Positions 54,050 through 63,560 of a stretch of 64,000 nt of DNA are shown in pieces; position 1 is the stretch's first letter; each line of letters starts with the position of its first letter. Position numbers and translations under genes: made by a program. The DNA comes from Petrimonas mucosa (GTDB taxonomy: Bacteria; Bacteroidota; Bacteroidia; Bacteroidales; Dysgonomonadaceae): positions 1,605,001 through 1,669,000 of the forward strand of contig NZ_LT608328.1 of the NCBI RefSeq assembly GCF_900095795.1, given 5' to 3'. The notes under the pieces are model-generated. The model searched no databases. It was not told where the DNA came from and saw only the letters and a program-made list of their open reading frames with translations.

Positions 54050-55177
54050 ATGTCTCAATATTGCCCGCTCTGCGGAAAGAGTAAACCGGAAAAGTGGTTG
54101 TTCTGCACCCATTGCAAGGAGAAGATCGAGAAGGAGTATGAGGTGGATGTGCCCGGGATACGGCCGGAACCGGAAGGTAAAGATGTTACCGGAACCGGCG
54201 ACGTTGCGGAAAGGCCCCGCCGGCAAGGTGTTGTCGAATTGGAGCAAGAGGAGATGGCTGAAGCCCGGGTGGATGCGGTAAGCGGCAGCCGGGGCGGTAG
54301 AGGCCTGGTCTGGGGCGCTCTTTTACTGTTGGGCCTGTTGCTGGTTGCCGGCTTCTTCTATTATGGAGATCGGGTGAGAAAGGGTAACCTGGAGCGGTTT
54401 CAGTGGGAGATGGCGCTGAAGGAGAATAGTGTAAGCGGCTATCTGGCCTACATGCAGGCTTTTCCCAAGGGAAAACACTATGCCCTTGCCGAGGAGAATT
54501 TGATGCGTCTCAAGGGAGACGAGGCCGAAACCTGGAACAGGTTACAGAGCTCGGATAACAGGACCGAGTTGCAAGATTTCGTGGCCAGCTATCCGCAAAG
54601 TCCCTATATTCCGTTGGTGAAAAAGAGGCTCGATTCGTTGACCTGGGTGGCAGTACTGAATGACAATACAGCCGAGGGTTATTCCGATTATATGGTTGCA
54701 TCACAGAGCGGAGAGTTGCCGGGCGACTATTTCGCGGATGCACAGAAGCGGTTTGAACTCCTTTTCCAGTCTTATCCGGTCGCACCCGGCGAGCTGGATA
54801 CCATCCGGGCCAATGTGGGCCGCTTCTTTGCCGCCTTGTCCGCACTTGATGCCGCGGGGATAGTCAACTGTCTGGCACCTACCGTTTTCCGGTTTTTCAA
54901 CTCCGCCGGCGGGGAGCGGGAAAAAATAGTTGGAGACCTGCTTGTCTCGGGGGCGAGAACAGAGGCTCCAACCATTCAATTTCTGCCTAATGTGGCCGCA
55001 ATAGCATACGAAAAGACGGTGATCGAACATTACAAGGTAAATGTTCCCCTTCAGAAAAACTATCTGGAGGGCGGGAAGCAACGGACCATATCGGGATATA
55101 TCGTTCAGCTGGAGCTGGACAGGGAGTTCCGGATACTTACCGTAACCGAGAGGAAACCGTTTCCCGATGCGGTCTGA
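54050..55177 (+). CDS. Zinc-ribbon, single-pass membrane protein of unknown function
   Basis: This 375-residue protein starts with a zinc ribbon (CPLC, FCTHC: Cys5, Cys8, Cys19, Cys22). An acidic linker follows, then one membrane helix (about residues 86-106). The C-terminal part (about 110-375) has short helical repeats (AYMQAFPKGKHYALAEENL, FVASYPQSPYIPLVKKRL, TPR-like) and an NTF2-like closing region. ATG 54050 is chosen because the zinc ribbon begins at once and the promoter box lies just upstream. The architecture suggests a sensor or scaffold spanning the membrane, but no function is assigned. Confidence 0.8.
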   Translation: MSQYCPLCGKSKPEKWLFCTHCKEKIEKEYEVDVPGIRPEPEGKDVTGTGDVAERPRRQGVVELEQEEMAEARVDAVSGSRGGRGLVWGALLLLGLLLVAGFFYYGDRVRKGNLERFQWEMALKENSVSGYLAYMQAFPKGKHYALAEENLMRLKGDEAETWNRLQSSDNRTELQDFVASYPQSPYIPLVKKRLDSLTWVAVLNDNTAEGYSDYMVASQSGELPGDYFADAQKRFELLFQSYPVAPGELDTIRANVGRFFAALSALDAAGIVNCLAPTVFRFFNSAGGEREKIVGDLLVSGARTEAPTIQFLPNVAAIAYEKTVIEHYKVNVPLQKNYLEGGKQRTISGYIVQLELDREFRILTVTERKPFPDAV

Positions 55178-55182
55178 AACCG

Positions 55183-56208
55183 TTAATCCCAGCTAAGGAC
55201 AACCTTGCCGCACTGTCCGCTCTCCATCACGTCGAACCCTTTCTGGAATTCGTCGATATGGTAACGGTGCGTGATGACGGGAGTCAGGTCGATTCCGGAA
55301 ATCAGCATCTGCTCCATCTGATACCAGGTCTCCCACATTTCGCGGCCATAGATTCCCTTCAGGGTAAGAGCCTTGAAGATGATCTCGTTCCAGTCGACCG
55401 TGGTGTTGTTGGGCAGGATACCCAGCAACGATATTTTTGACCCGTTGTACATGTTCTCTATCATTTCGCGGAATGCGGCGGGAGAACCCGACATCTCCAA
55501 TCCCACGTCGAAGCCGCGCATCCCCAGTTTTTCAACTGCCTGACGGACCGATTCTCCTTTTGTAGGATTGACTGTCAGTGTGGCTCCCATCTTCTTGGCG
55601 ATCTCCAACCGGTAGTCGCTCAGGTCGCTTACCACGATGTAACGGGCACCTGCAAAGCGGCAGATGGCGGTTGCCATGCTCCCGATCAGTCCGGCCCCGG
55701 TGATCAGGACATCCTCCCCGATAAGCGGGAACGACAGGGCCGTGTGCGTGGCATTGCCGAATGGATCCATGATGGATGCTATCTCGTCGGGAATCCGCGG
55801 ATCGAGTTTGACAACATTCTCTGCCGGGAGCGAGAGGTATTCGGCAAAGGCTCCGTCACGGTTTACACCTACACCGACGGTGTTTTCACAAACGTGAAGT
55901 TTCCCGCGGCGGCAGTTGCGACAGTGTCCGCAGGCGATATGTCCTTCGCCGGTGACCCGGTCGCCAACCTTCAGGTTCTTCACCCCGCTACCCATATCCA
56001 CAATCTCGCCCACATATTCGTGGCCGATGGTCATGGGGGTCTTGATCGTTTTCTGTGACCAGTCATCCCATTTATAGATGTGCAAATCGGTTCCGCAGAT
56101 TGAGGTCTTTTTTATCTTGATGAGAACGTCGTTTACGCCGATTTCAGGAACGGATACTTCCTGCATCCAGATTCCCTTTTCGGGACGGAGTTTTACTAAA
56201 GCTTTCAT
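55183..56208 (-). CDS. tdh: L-Threonine 3-dehydrogenase
   Basis: This 341-residue zinc-dependent medium-chain dehydrogenase oxidises L-threonine to 2-amino-3-ketobutyrate with NAD. Zinc-site [16 protein letters not shown] and GHEYVGEIV, the structural-zinc cysteines in [15 protein letters not shown] and the NAD loop GAGLIGSMA are all present. Together with Kbl, encoded 39 bases upstream, it forms the threonine-to-glycine degradation pathway. The gene is convergent with the zinc-ribbon gene, 5 bases apart. Confidence 0.96.
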   Translation of the reverse strand: MKALVKLRPEKGIWMQEVSVPEIGVNDVLIKIKKTSICGTDLHIYKWDDWSQKTIKTPMTIGHEYVGEIVDMGSGVKNLKVGDRVTGEGHIACGHCRNCRRGKLHVCENTVGVGVNRDGAFAEYLSLPAENVVKLDPRIPDEIASIMDPFGNATHTALSFPLIGEDVLITGAGLIGSMATAICRFAGARYIVVSDLSDYRLEIAKKMGATLTVNPTKGESVRQAVEKLGMRGFDVGLEMSGSPAAFREMIENMYNGSKISLLGILPNNTTVDWNEIIFKALTLKGIYGREMWETWYQMEQMLISGIDLTPVITHRYHIDEFQKGFDVMESGQCGKVVLSWD

Positions 56209-56247
56209 AATATGTGCGGTTTATAAGTAATAATCTTGGTTTTGGCC

Positions 56248-57438
56248 TCATGCAATGACGCCCAGTTTTTTCCCTACCTTGATGAATGCGGCAATCGCCT
56301 TGTCGAGGTGCTCGCGCGTGTGACCGGCAGAGAGCTGTACCCGGATGCGCGCCTCGCCTTTCGGAACCACGGGATAGTAGAATCCGGTAACGTAGATGCC
56401 TTCATCGAGCAGTGCCGATGCAAACTCCTGCGACAGCTTGGCGTCGTAGAGCATCACTGCACAGATGGCCGATTGGGTAGGTTTGATATCGAAGTTGGCC
56501 TCTTTCATCTTGGCCACAAAGTAGTCGACATTCTCATGAAGCCTGTCCTGCATCTCGTTCGTTTCCTGTAAAAGTTCGAACGCCTTGATGGCTGCAGCGG
56601 CCACCAGCGGGGGAATAGAGTTGGAGAAGAGGTAGGGACGTGAACGTTGACGGAGCATCTCGATAATCTCCTTGCGCCCTGTGGTGAAACCGCCGATGGC
56701 TCCGCCGAATGCCTTGCCGAGCGTTCCGGTGATCACTTCGGCCTTGCCCATGCAGTTGTACTGTTCGGTAACGCCGCGTCCGCTCTTGCCGACTACGCCG
56801 GCCGAGTGGCTTTCATCGATCATCACCATGGCGTCGTACTTTTCGGCCAGCTCCAGGATCTTGTCGATGGGGGCTACGTTGCCGTCCATGGAGAAAACCC
56901 CGTCGGTGGCGATGATGCGGAACCGTTGAGCCTGTGCCTCCTGCAGTTTGGCTTCCAGGTCGACCATATCGGCATTGGCGTAACGATATCGTTTCGCCTT
57001 GCAGAGCCGTACCCCGTCGATGATGGAGGCGTGGTTGAGGGCGTCGGAGATGATGGCATCCTCTTCGGTGAAGAGGGGTTCGAACAGTCCACCGTTGGCG
57101 TCGAAGCAGGCAGCATAGAGGATGGTCTCTTCCGTCTTGAAGAATTTGCTGATGGTAGCTTCCAGCTCTTTGTGAAGATCTTGCGTACCGCAGATGAAGC
57201 GTACCGACGACATGCCATACCCGCGTTCATCGAGCGCCTTCTTGGCTGCTTCGATCAGCTGGCTGTTATCTGATAAGCCGAGGTAGTTGTTGGCACAGAA
57301 GTTCAATACCTCCTGACCCGATTTCACTTTGATCTCTGCCCGTTGGGGCGTCACGATAACCCGTTCGTTCTTGTAGAGCCCTGCTTCTTGTATAGCGGCG
57401 AGTTCGCGCTGCAGGTGTTGTTGCATTTTTTCGTACAT
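56248..57438 (-). CDS. kbl: Glycine C-acetyltransferase (2-amino-3-ketobutyrate CoA ligase)
   Basis: This 396-residue PLP enzyme cleaves 2-amino-3-ketobutyrate with CoA to glycine and acetyl-CoA. Key segments are CANNYLGLSDN, FDANGGLFEPLF, MIDESHSAGVVGKSGRG (Asp for the pyridine nitrogen) and ITGTLGKAFGGAIGG (PLP lysine). Length is that of E. coli Kbl. It is the first gene of the kbl-tdh pair; RmuC lies upstream on the same strand with a 41-base gap. Confidence 0.96.
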   Translation of the reverse strand: MYEKMQQHLQRELAAIQEAGLYKNERVIVTPQRAEIKVKSGQEVLNFCANNYLGLSDNSQLIEAAKKALDERGYGMSSVRFICGTQDLHKELEATISKFFKTEETILYAACFDANGGLFEPLFTEEDAIISDALNHASIIDGVRLCKAKRYRYANADMVDLEAKLQEAQAQRFRIIATDGVFSMDGNVAPIDKILELAEKYDAMVMIDESHSAGVVGKSGRGVTEQYNCMGKAEVITGTLGKAFGGAIGGFTTGRKEIIEMLRQRSRPYLFSNSIPPLVAAAAIKAFELLQETNEMQDRLHENVDYFVAKMKEANFDIKPTQSAICAVMLYDAKLSQEFASALLDEGIYVTGFYYPVVPKGEARIRVQLSAGHTREHLDKAIAAFIKVGKKLGVIA

Positions 57439-57479
57439 AGTGTTGTTCTGTTATATGTTGCGGGAGTGTGAAAGCCGTT

Positions 57480-58976
57480 TTACTCGCCAATCAGCGACTG
57501 CGGTAAACTCTTTTTTGCCTTTACCCCCAAATCTTTTAATTTCTGAGTCTGTAGTACCAGGTTATCGTTTCCGGTGGAGAGTTGCTTGTAGGCATCGTTA
57601 TATGCGTTTTGTGCCTGCTCCAGATTCTTCCCGATCTTTTCGAGGTTGTTGATAAAGCCTACAAACTTGTCGTAAAGTTTTGCCCCCCGTTCGGCAATCT
57701 CTATCGCATTGCGGTTTTGATATTCCCGTTTCCAGAGATCGACGATGAGCTTCAACGCTGCTATCAGGTTGGTGGGGCTGATCAGTAGGATTTTCTTATC
57801 GTATGCATATTGCCAGATGTCGGGATCCTGCTGCAGGGCCAACATGTATGCCGGCTCGTTGGGAACGAACATCATGACGAAATCGAGCGTGACAGCGTAA
57901 TCCTGATAGCTCTTTCGGCTCAGTTCGTCGATATGACGGCGAACCGAACGGAGGTGTTCCTTGATATGGTTCTGCTGTTCTTCCGGCCCCTCGGCCTCTG
58001 TATACCGTACGTAGGCCGACAGTGACACCTTCGAGTCGATAATCACCTTGCGGTTGTCGGGATAGGCGATGATCACGTCGGGTTGCATCCTGTTTCCCTC
58101 CTCGTTGACGAGGTAGGTGCCGTCGCCGTCTTTCAGGAACTCCTGCACAAAATACTCCCGGTCGCGTACCAGGCCCGATTTTTCGAGGATATTCTCCAGG
58201 ATCATCTGTCCCCAGTCGCCCTGCGTCTTGGAGCTTCCCTTCAGTGCGTTGGTCAGGTTCACCGCCTCCTCGCTCAGTTTCGTGTTCAGCTCCTTCAGCT
58301 TCTTTACCTCCTCTCCCAGTGAGAACCGCTCCTTGGCCTCGGTGATGTAGACCTCCTCCACCTTCTTCCGGAACGATTCGATATTCTCGCCCAACGGCTT
58401 CAGGATGAGATCGAGGTTCTCCTGGTTGATCTTGGTGAACTTGTGTGTCTTTTCATCCAGGATTTTCTCCGCGATGTTCTCAAACTCCAGGTTGAACTGC
58501 TTGCGCAGGTTCTCCATCTCGCTCTTTTGCGTCTCCAGCTTCTCCTTCAGTGCGTTGAGGTCGGCCGTCGAGGCGGCCAGCAAGCGATTGGCCTCGTTAT
58601 ACCGCTCGTTTGTCGATTTCAATTCCTGCTTGTAGTTGTCGATCTCCTCCAGCTGCTTCTGTATGGTCTGGTGGGCCACGTCGAGACGGGCAACGGTGCC
58701 GGTGAGCTCTCGCTCAAGATTCTGGATTTCATTTTGCAGTTGCGTCGTTTTCTCCAGATGGGTAGAGATCTCACTTCTCAAATTTGCCTCGTTCTCCTGC
58801 ACTGTTCTCAGTTTCTCCTGGGCAACCACCAGTTCGGTGAGCAGAGAGGCATTCCTCTCATTCACGGTTTCCAGTTCCTTTCTTGAAACCGTTTTCGATC
58901 TGACGGAGAGGGTGGCCATTATCCAGGCAACTGTTCCGCCGACGACAAAACCTATGAGCAGACCGGTTATCTCCAT
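57480..58976 (-). CDS. rmuC: DNA recombination protein RmuC
   Basis: This 498-residue protein has an N-terminal membrane helix (about residues 5-23), then a long coiled coil (about 35-190). The conserved RmuC domain follows ([27 protein letters not shown]-type [28 protein letters not shown]). The core resembles PD-(D/E)XK nucleases. RmuC limits inversion and rearrangement at short inverted repeats. It starts 6 bases after ribBA, within the lptF/G-ribBA-rmuC operon. Confidence 0.94.
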   Translation of the reverse strand: MEITGLLIGFVVGGTVAWIMATLSVRSKTVSRKELETVNERNASLLTELVVAQEKLRTVQENEANLRSEISTHLEKTTQLQNEIQNLERELTGTVARLDVAHQTIQKQLEEIDNYKQELKSTNERYNEANRLLAASTADLNALKEKLETQKSEMENLRKQFNLEFENIAEKILDEKTHKFTKINQENLDLILKPLGENIESFRKKVEEVYITEAKERFSLGEEVKKLKELNTKLSEEAVNLTNALKGSSKTQGDWGQMILENILEKSGLVRDREYFVQEFLKDGDGTYLVNEEGNRMQPDVIIAYPDNRKVIIDSKVSLSAYVRYTEAEGPEEQQNHIKEHLRSVRRHIDELSRKSYQDYAVTLDFVMMFVPNEPAYMLALQQDPDIWQYAYDKKILLISPTNLIAALKLIVDLWKREYQNRNAIEIAERGAKLYDKFVGFINNLEKIGKNLEQAQNAYNDAYKQLSTGNDNLVLQTQKLKDLGVKAKKSLPQSLIGE

Positions 58977-58982
58977 TTGTTG

Positions 58983-60203
58983 TTACAGTTCGGGATTTCG
59001 AAGGATATGTCCCATCTTCTTTTTCTTGGTCTCCATGTAGAAATGGTTATACTTGTTGGGGGTGATTTCAATCGGCACATTCTCCACCACCTCCAGTCCA
59101 TATGATTCCAGTCCGATCCGTTTGACCGGATTGTTGGTCATCAATCGCATCTTGGTGACACCCAGGTTCCGGAGTATTTGTGCTCCTACGCCGTAATCCC
59201 GTTCATCTGCCTTATATCCCAGATGGAGGTTGGCGTCGACCGTATCGAGTCCCTCCTCCTGCAGCTTGTATGCCGAGGCTTTGGCCATGAGTCCGATTCC
59301 GCGCCCTTCCTGGTTGAGGTATACCAACACACCCTTGCCCTCCTGTTCGATCATCTGCAATGCCTTATGGAGTTGCTCTCCACATTCGCAGCGCATGGAG
59401 CCGAAAATGTCGCCAGTTGCACAGGAGGAGTGTACGCGGACCAGAATCGGTTCGTCCTTCTGCCATTCTCCCTTGATAATTGCCACATGGTCCAGTCCGT
59501 TCGACTTCTGCCGGAAAGGCACCATATGGAAATCGCCATAGAGGGTGGGCAGGTGAACCTCCTCGCCCCGGTCGACGAGCGACTCCGTTTTCAGGCGGTA
59601 CTTGATCAGGTCGGCCACCGATATGATCTTCAGGTTGAACTCCTCAGCCATCTTCATCAGTTCAGGCAGCCGGGCCATCTCACCATCCTCCTTTTTTATC
59701 TCGGCCAGCGCGCCGGCGGGATAGAGACCTGCCAGACGGGCCAGGTCGATTGTAGCTTCCGTGTGCCCTGCCCGGCGGATAACCCCTTTGCTCATGGCTC
59801 GCAACGGAAAAATGTGACCAGGCCGTCCGAAATCTTCGGGCTTGGTCTCACTGCGTGTCAGCGCCAGGATGGTTTGTGCCCGGTCGTAGGCTGAAATTCC
59901 TGTCGTGCAGCCGTGGGTGAGCAGATCGATGGAGACCGTGAACGGTGTGGAGTGGATGGATGTGTTGTGGGTGACCATCATCGGTAGCTCCAGCTCTTCG
60001 GCACGTTCCTTGGTAATTGGCGCACAGATGAGTCCCCGGGCATGCGTCTCCATGAAGTTCACCTTCTCCGGAGTAATGCATTCGGCAGCGATGACCAGAT
60101 CCCCTTCGTTCTCGCGGTCTTCATCGTCGACCACGATTACAAAGTTTCCTTTTTTAATCTCCTCGATAGCTTCCTCTATCGTGTTTAGCTTGAATTCTTT
60201 CAT
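58983..60203 (-). CDS. ribBA: Bifunctional 3,4-dihydroxy-2-butanone-4-phosphate synthase / GTP cyclohydrolase II
   Basis: This 406-residue fusion supplies both early riboflavin precursors. The N-terminal half (about 1-200) is the DHBP synthase with [16 protein letters not shown] and [14 protein letters not shown]. The C-terminal half (about 205-406) is GTP cyclohydrolase II with the zinc-cysteine stretch [20 protein letters not shown] and [12 protein letters not shown]. No FMN riboswitch was seen; the gene lies 10 bases after the lptF/G-type gene and is co-transcribed. Confidence 0.97.
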   Translation of the reverse strand: MKEFKLNTIEEAIEEIKKGNFVIVVDDEDRENEGDLVIAAECITPEKVNFMETHARGLICAPITKERAEELELPMMVTHNTSIHSTPFTVSIDLLTHGCTTGISAYDRAQTILALTRSETKPEDFGRPGHIFPLRAMSKGVIRRAGHTEATIDLARLAGLYPAGALAEIKKEDGEMARLPELMKMAEEFNLKIISVADLIKYRLKTESLVDRGEEVHLPTLYGDFHMVPFRQKSNGLDHVAIIKGEWQKDEPILVRVHSSCATGDIFGSMRCECGEQLHKALQMIEQEGKGVLVYLNQEGRGIGLMAKASAYKLQEEGLDTVDANLHLGYKADERDYGVGAQILRNLGVTKMRLMTNNPVKRIGLESYGLEVVENVPIEITPNKYNHFYMETKKKKMGHILRNPEL

Positions 60204-60213
60204 TTTATCTTAT

Positions 60214-62154
60214 TTATATAGCCATTTTTTGTTTCAGGCTATTCAGGATTTCATTATAATCGTTGTTTAACTTCAATATGGCGTTCAGATCCCTGTTGAT
60301 CCGCCTCTCGAAAGGCCCGGAGATCAGCTTCACTATCACTCCAAGGGGGAAGAGATACATGCAGAGTTTCGCCGGTGTCGATCCCGCATGGAATGGCCGG
60401 ACATACTTGATCAGCACTGGGTACTCTTTTGCCTTCTCAATGACCATTGGGTTGCGCGAGTTGGATAACTGGTTGAGAATGTGCTCCATCCTGTTTCTGA
60501 TCGAGGCCAATCCCAGATCATAGCCGTTGTCGGTCCAGTAGCTCTTGTATCCCAGTCTGCCGTATCGTTGCAGATGAAGGGTCACCTCTTCGGTCAGTTC
60601 GCCGATCGACCGATATATCGCATCGTAATCCGGCTCCTCGATGACAACCTCCTTTATCGTGTAGTTTCTTTTCTCGCGAATGAAGAAAAGCTTTCTGAAG
60701 AAGTTCGTATAGGTATCGGTGCTCATGATTACCGAGTCGGTCATTGCCTTGTAGGTCAGGAATATCCCCAGCGGGAGCAGGATCATCGAACTGAACCACA
60801 TGCCGATCCAGTGATCCCACACCCCGTCACGTGCCATCTTGTACCCGACGTTGTTGAGGATGTAGTAGATGATAAAGAGAATTACCGAGATCACGATGGG
60901 AGTTCCCAGCCCCCCCTTGCGCACGATGGAACCCAGCGGTGCCCCGATAAAGAAGAAGATGAAGCAGGCGAACGATACTGTAAACTTGGTATGCCACTCG
61001 ATCCATTGCCGGTTGATGTTGCGTTGTGTGGTAGTCTTGGTCATCGATCGGAACATGTAATCGTTCCCGTTATTCTCGGCCTTCGCGTATGCACTTTGCA
61101 GGATGGATGTCCTGGTCTGAATATCTTTTGATGCGAGCAGGGTATCCAGATCGGTTTTCTCGGGAAGAGCCGCATGCTGGATGATGGAGTCGCGTTTGTT
61201 TGGCGGATAGCTGTTTCGGAAAGAGAGATAGGTGTATTGTTTCATCACCTTCCGGTCCGCAATATTCACACTGTCGATAAACTGCTCCATGGAATCGATC
61301 GAGGCCCTCAGCTGGGTAATGTTCTTCGATACATAGTTGCTCGACGAACTCTCCTGCAGGACACTCTCCTCCAGACGGTTGAAATTGTCGTCGTACGGAA
61401 TGGTCATTGTCTTGGTGACAAAACTTTCGCGGGCGTAGGGAATAAACTCCTGGGAGAAGTTCATGTTCTCTGTTCCCTGGGTAAAGTTTTGAAACTGCTG
61501 CCCGTGATGCATCGTGAAGACCAACGACAGCTTGTCCTGCGACATGCGCATCTCGGCCGAATCGCAGATGATGACAGCCATATTCTGGAATCCGTTGCTG
61601 ACATCGTAGATGGAGACACCGTGAAGCATTCCGGTTTTCCTGTCTTTCTTTTCCACATAGAGGTTGTAGCCTCCTATCTCCTTGTAGAAAACTCCTTCGG
61701 GAATATCGAGTTCGGGTGACTTCTGCCGGATGGAGATCAAGAGCGAGTAAAATTTGGGCTGGATCTTCGGCATGGCGTTATTCTGGAAGAAGAAGGTGCC
61801 TATGCAGATCATGACGATCAGGACAATGAGCGGGACCATAGCCTTGATAAGGGAGATCCCGGCCGATTTAATGGCCAGCAGCTCCAGGTTTTCTCCCAGG
61901 TTCCCGAACATCATCAGCGAAGCCAGCAAGATGGAAAGAGGCAGTGCCAGGGGGATCAGCTGGAGCGCAGCGTAAAGGAACATCTCGCCGAGCACGTTCA
62001 ACCCCAGTCCCTTGCCCACCATATCTTCGACGTATCTCCACAGGAACTGCATCAACACCAGGAAGAGGCATATGGCAAACGTCATCAGAAACAGGGGGAT
62101 ATAGGTTTTTAATAGATAGCCGTAAAGTTTTTTTATGTGGAAGTTCCCTCTCAT
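60214..62154 (-). CDS. LptF/LptG-family (YjgP/YjgQ) lipopolysaccharide transport permease
   Basis: This 646-residue inner-membrane protein has the family's N-terminal helices (LLKTYIPLFLMTFAICLFLV, then LPLSILLASLMMFGNLGENL), a large periplasmic domain (about 110-370) and a second helix group (about 395-485). A Bacteroidota-type cytoplasmic C-terminal extension of about 160 residues follows. LptF and LptG form the permease of the LptB2FG exporter that extracts LPS. Which of the two this is cannot be decided here. It heads the operon with ribBA and rmuC behind a -7 box at 62189-62196. Confidence 0.93.
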   Translation of the reverse strand: MRGNFHIKKLYGYLLKTYIPLFLMTFAICLFLVLMQFLWRYVEDMVGKGLGLNVLGEMFLYAALQLIPLALPLSILLASLMMFGNLGENLELLAIKSAGISLIKAMVPLIVLIVMICIGTFFFQNNAMPKIQPKFYSLLISIRQKSPELDIPEGVFYKEIGGYNLYVEKKDRKTGMLHGVSIYDVSNGFQNMAVIICDSAEMRMSQDKLSLVFTMHHGQQFQNFTQGTENMNFSQEFIPYARESFVTKTMTIPYDDNFNRLEESVLQESSSSNYVSKNITQLRASIDSMEQFIDSVNIADRKVMKQYTYLSFRNSYPPNKRDSIIQHAALPEKTDLDTLLASKDIQTRTSILQSAYAKAENNGNDYMFRSMTKTTTQRNINRQWIEWHTKFTVSFACFIFFFIGAPLGSIVRKGGLGTPIVISVILFIIYYILNNVGYKMARDGVWDHWIGMWFSSMILLPLGIFLTYKAMTDSVIMSTDTYTNFFRKLFFIREKRNYTIKEVVIEEPDYDAIYRSIGELTEEVTLHLQRYGRLGYKSYWTDNGYDLGLASIRNRMEHILNQLSNSRNPMVIEKAKEYPVLIKYVRPFHAGSTPAKLCMYLFPLGVIVKLISGPFERRINRDLNAILKLNNDYNEILNSLKQKMAI

Positions 62155-62188
62155 CCGTTAAAAAAGATCCCTTTTCTAAAATTTGATA

Positions 62189-62196
62189 CAAAGATA
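62189..62196 (-). promoter_or_regulatory. Predicted -7 promoter box of the lptF/G-ribBA-rmuC operon
   Basis: Reads TATCTTTG on the minus strand, 34 bases before the permease start codon. Confidence 0.6.
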
Positions 62197-62231
62197 TAAT
62201 AAATTCCTGTGGCGAAAACTGTTTTAAGATT

Positions 62232-62275
62232 TAAGAAAACAAAAAGAACAACCGGCTTCACATTCGGCTGTTCTT
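62232..62275 (-). terminator. Terminator of the START-like gene
   Basis: On the minus strand AAGAACA-g-CCG and CGG-t-TGTTCTT form a stem around AATGTGAAGC, followed by TTTTGTTTTC. It lies 25 bases after the stop. Confidence 0.75.
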
Positions 62276-62300
62276 CCCTATTTTACCTGCACGAGACCCT

Positions 62301-62693
62301 TTACAACACTCCAAGCTGTCTTTTCATGTTTTCGATCTGCGTTTCCCACAAGGTTATGGCGTCGCCCTTCTCGTCCGGTTCGGCAAAGTCGGTGATCTGC
62401 AGGGCAATTTCATTAGATAATTCCAGTTTATGGAGCTGAAACTCAAAATATACATTCTCCTGCTCTTCATCCAACCAGCGGAAACGGATACTCTGGTTGG
62501 GTTTTTGACTGATGATCTCGGCCTGGTTTTGCGATTTACCCCAGACGAAGGTGTAAATGTTCTCCTCCTCGCTTATCGAAACTTCATCGGCGAACCATTC
62601 AGATAAACCGTCGATATGGCTGATCATTCTCCACAAACTAGCTTGTGTGGCACTTCCCATTAAAAACTCAATATGAAACTTCTCCTTAAGCAT
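62301..62693 (-). CDS. START-like (SRPBCC/AHSA1-type) domain protein
   Basis: This 130-residue protein has the small helix-grip fold of Bacteroidota 'START-like' proteins: KFHIEFLMGSATQASLWRMI, SEWFADEVSI, a central VWGKSQNQAEIIS and the C-terminal helix ITLWETQIENMKRQ. Such folds bind small hydrophobic ligands; the role is unknown. ATG 62693 (MLKEKFHIEF) is preferred to the in-frame ATG at 62738, which adds 15 residues foreign to the family. A terminator follows. Confidence 0.87.
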   Translation of the reverse strand: MLKEKFHIEFLMGSATQASLWRMISHIDGLSEWFADEVSISEEENIYTFVWGKSQNQAEIISQKPNQSIRFRWLDEEQENVYFEFQLHKLELSNEIALQITDFAEPDEKGDAITLWETQIENMKRQLGVL

Positions 62694-62859
62694 AACTGCT
62701 CGCAATAAATTGGGCTCAATATACAACTTTTTTTCCATACAGCGGCATATTGCGGCAGTTTTTTGTGCCTCCGAATCATCTCGTTACAGTGCGAAAAACA
62801 GACTGTTTCCGTCTCCAGAACGGTGGATCCAAGGTCATCCATTTTGCTTCTGCCGGTCG

Positions 62860-62885
62860 CTCCCGGGAGTTGCGGCTCCCGGGAG
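62860..62885. repeat. Twin 10-base palindromes
   Basis: CTCCCGGGAG occurs twice (62860-62869 and 62876-62885), separated by TTGCGG. Each copy is self-complementary, so the pair can fold as one strong hairpin. It lies 10 bases after the stop of the minus-strand lipoprotein gene. No T-run follows. Confidence 0.7.
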
Positions 62886-62895
62886 AGGCAGGAGA

Positions 62896-63555
62896 TTATT
62901 CCGATTCAGTAATGACAATATCGCTCGGTATTTCAAATTTCTCTTGCGGAGGTGCCACCTCTTCCACCGATATAACTTCCGAAGAGGTGGCTATGCCCAT
63001 CGTCTCACCCTCCATCTTCATCATCACGTTGCCCCACATCACATATTCCACTTCCGTTCCCTTATCGCTCCTTATGCGCATCTTGCGGCATTTATAGCCC
63101 AGAAATTCCACCTCTCCGAGATCTTCCATCTTCATCTTTCCCAGCAACTCGTCTGTCAAGCTCTCGACATCCACCCCCAGCGGATTGATTGCCCGGGTCT
63201 GCTTATAATGTTCACCGCTCTTCTTGTCCAGGTCGATTTTCCAGTGATCGTCCCCTTTGATGATCTCCAGCGTGTGGGAGGAGTAATCCTCTCCCATCAC
63301 CTCCATCGGTACTGTTGTCTCGATTGCCTCCCACTCGCCCCACTTATCGAAATAGGTGACGATCTCCATCTTCATGCCCATTGCCTTGGAAGTGGAGCGT
63401 ATGATTCCCTGCTCGATGGGGTATCTTCTCTTGCCAGCATCCGCTTGCAGCTCTTTTACCGATAACTTTTCTTCTTCGGTATCTTGCCCCCTCTTCTCTC
63501 CTGAGCAGCCGCCCAGAAGCAGGGCCAACAATAAAATGGATATTACCTTTTTCAT
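62896..63555 (-). CDS. Hypothetical lipoprotein
   Basis: This 219-residue protein has a lipoprotein signal ending LLLGGC (Cys17) followed by SGEKRGQDTEEE. The remainder is a beta-rich domain alternating charged and hydrophobic residues (WKIDLDKKSGEHYKQTRAIN, LGYKCRKMRIRSDKGTEVEY, VMWGNVMMKME). This style recalls outer-membrane lipoproteins of the LolA/DUF4412 type, but no firm family can be given. ATG 63555 (MKKVIS) is used; a GTG at 63564 overlaps the upstream stop as GTGA. It forms a unit with the partial gene upstream. Confidence 0.78.
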   Translation of the reverse strand: MKKVISILLLALLLGGCSGEKRGQDTEEEKLSVKELQADAGKRRYPIEQGIIRSTSKAMGMKMEIVTYFDKWGEWEAIETTVPMEVMGEDYSSHTLEIIKGDDHWKIDLDKKSGEHYKQTRAINPLGVDVESLTDELLGKMKMEDLGEVEFLGYKCRKMRIRSDKGTEVEYVMWGNVMMKMEGETMGIATSSEVISVEEVAPPQEKFEIPSDIVITESE

Positions 63556-63560
63556 GATTG

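Noticed and set aside
59905-60213. FMN riboswitch ahead of ribBA
   Set aside because: The gene lies 10 bases after the preceding gene and no conserved leader structure fits in the gap.
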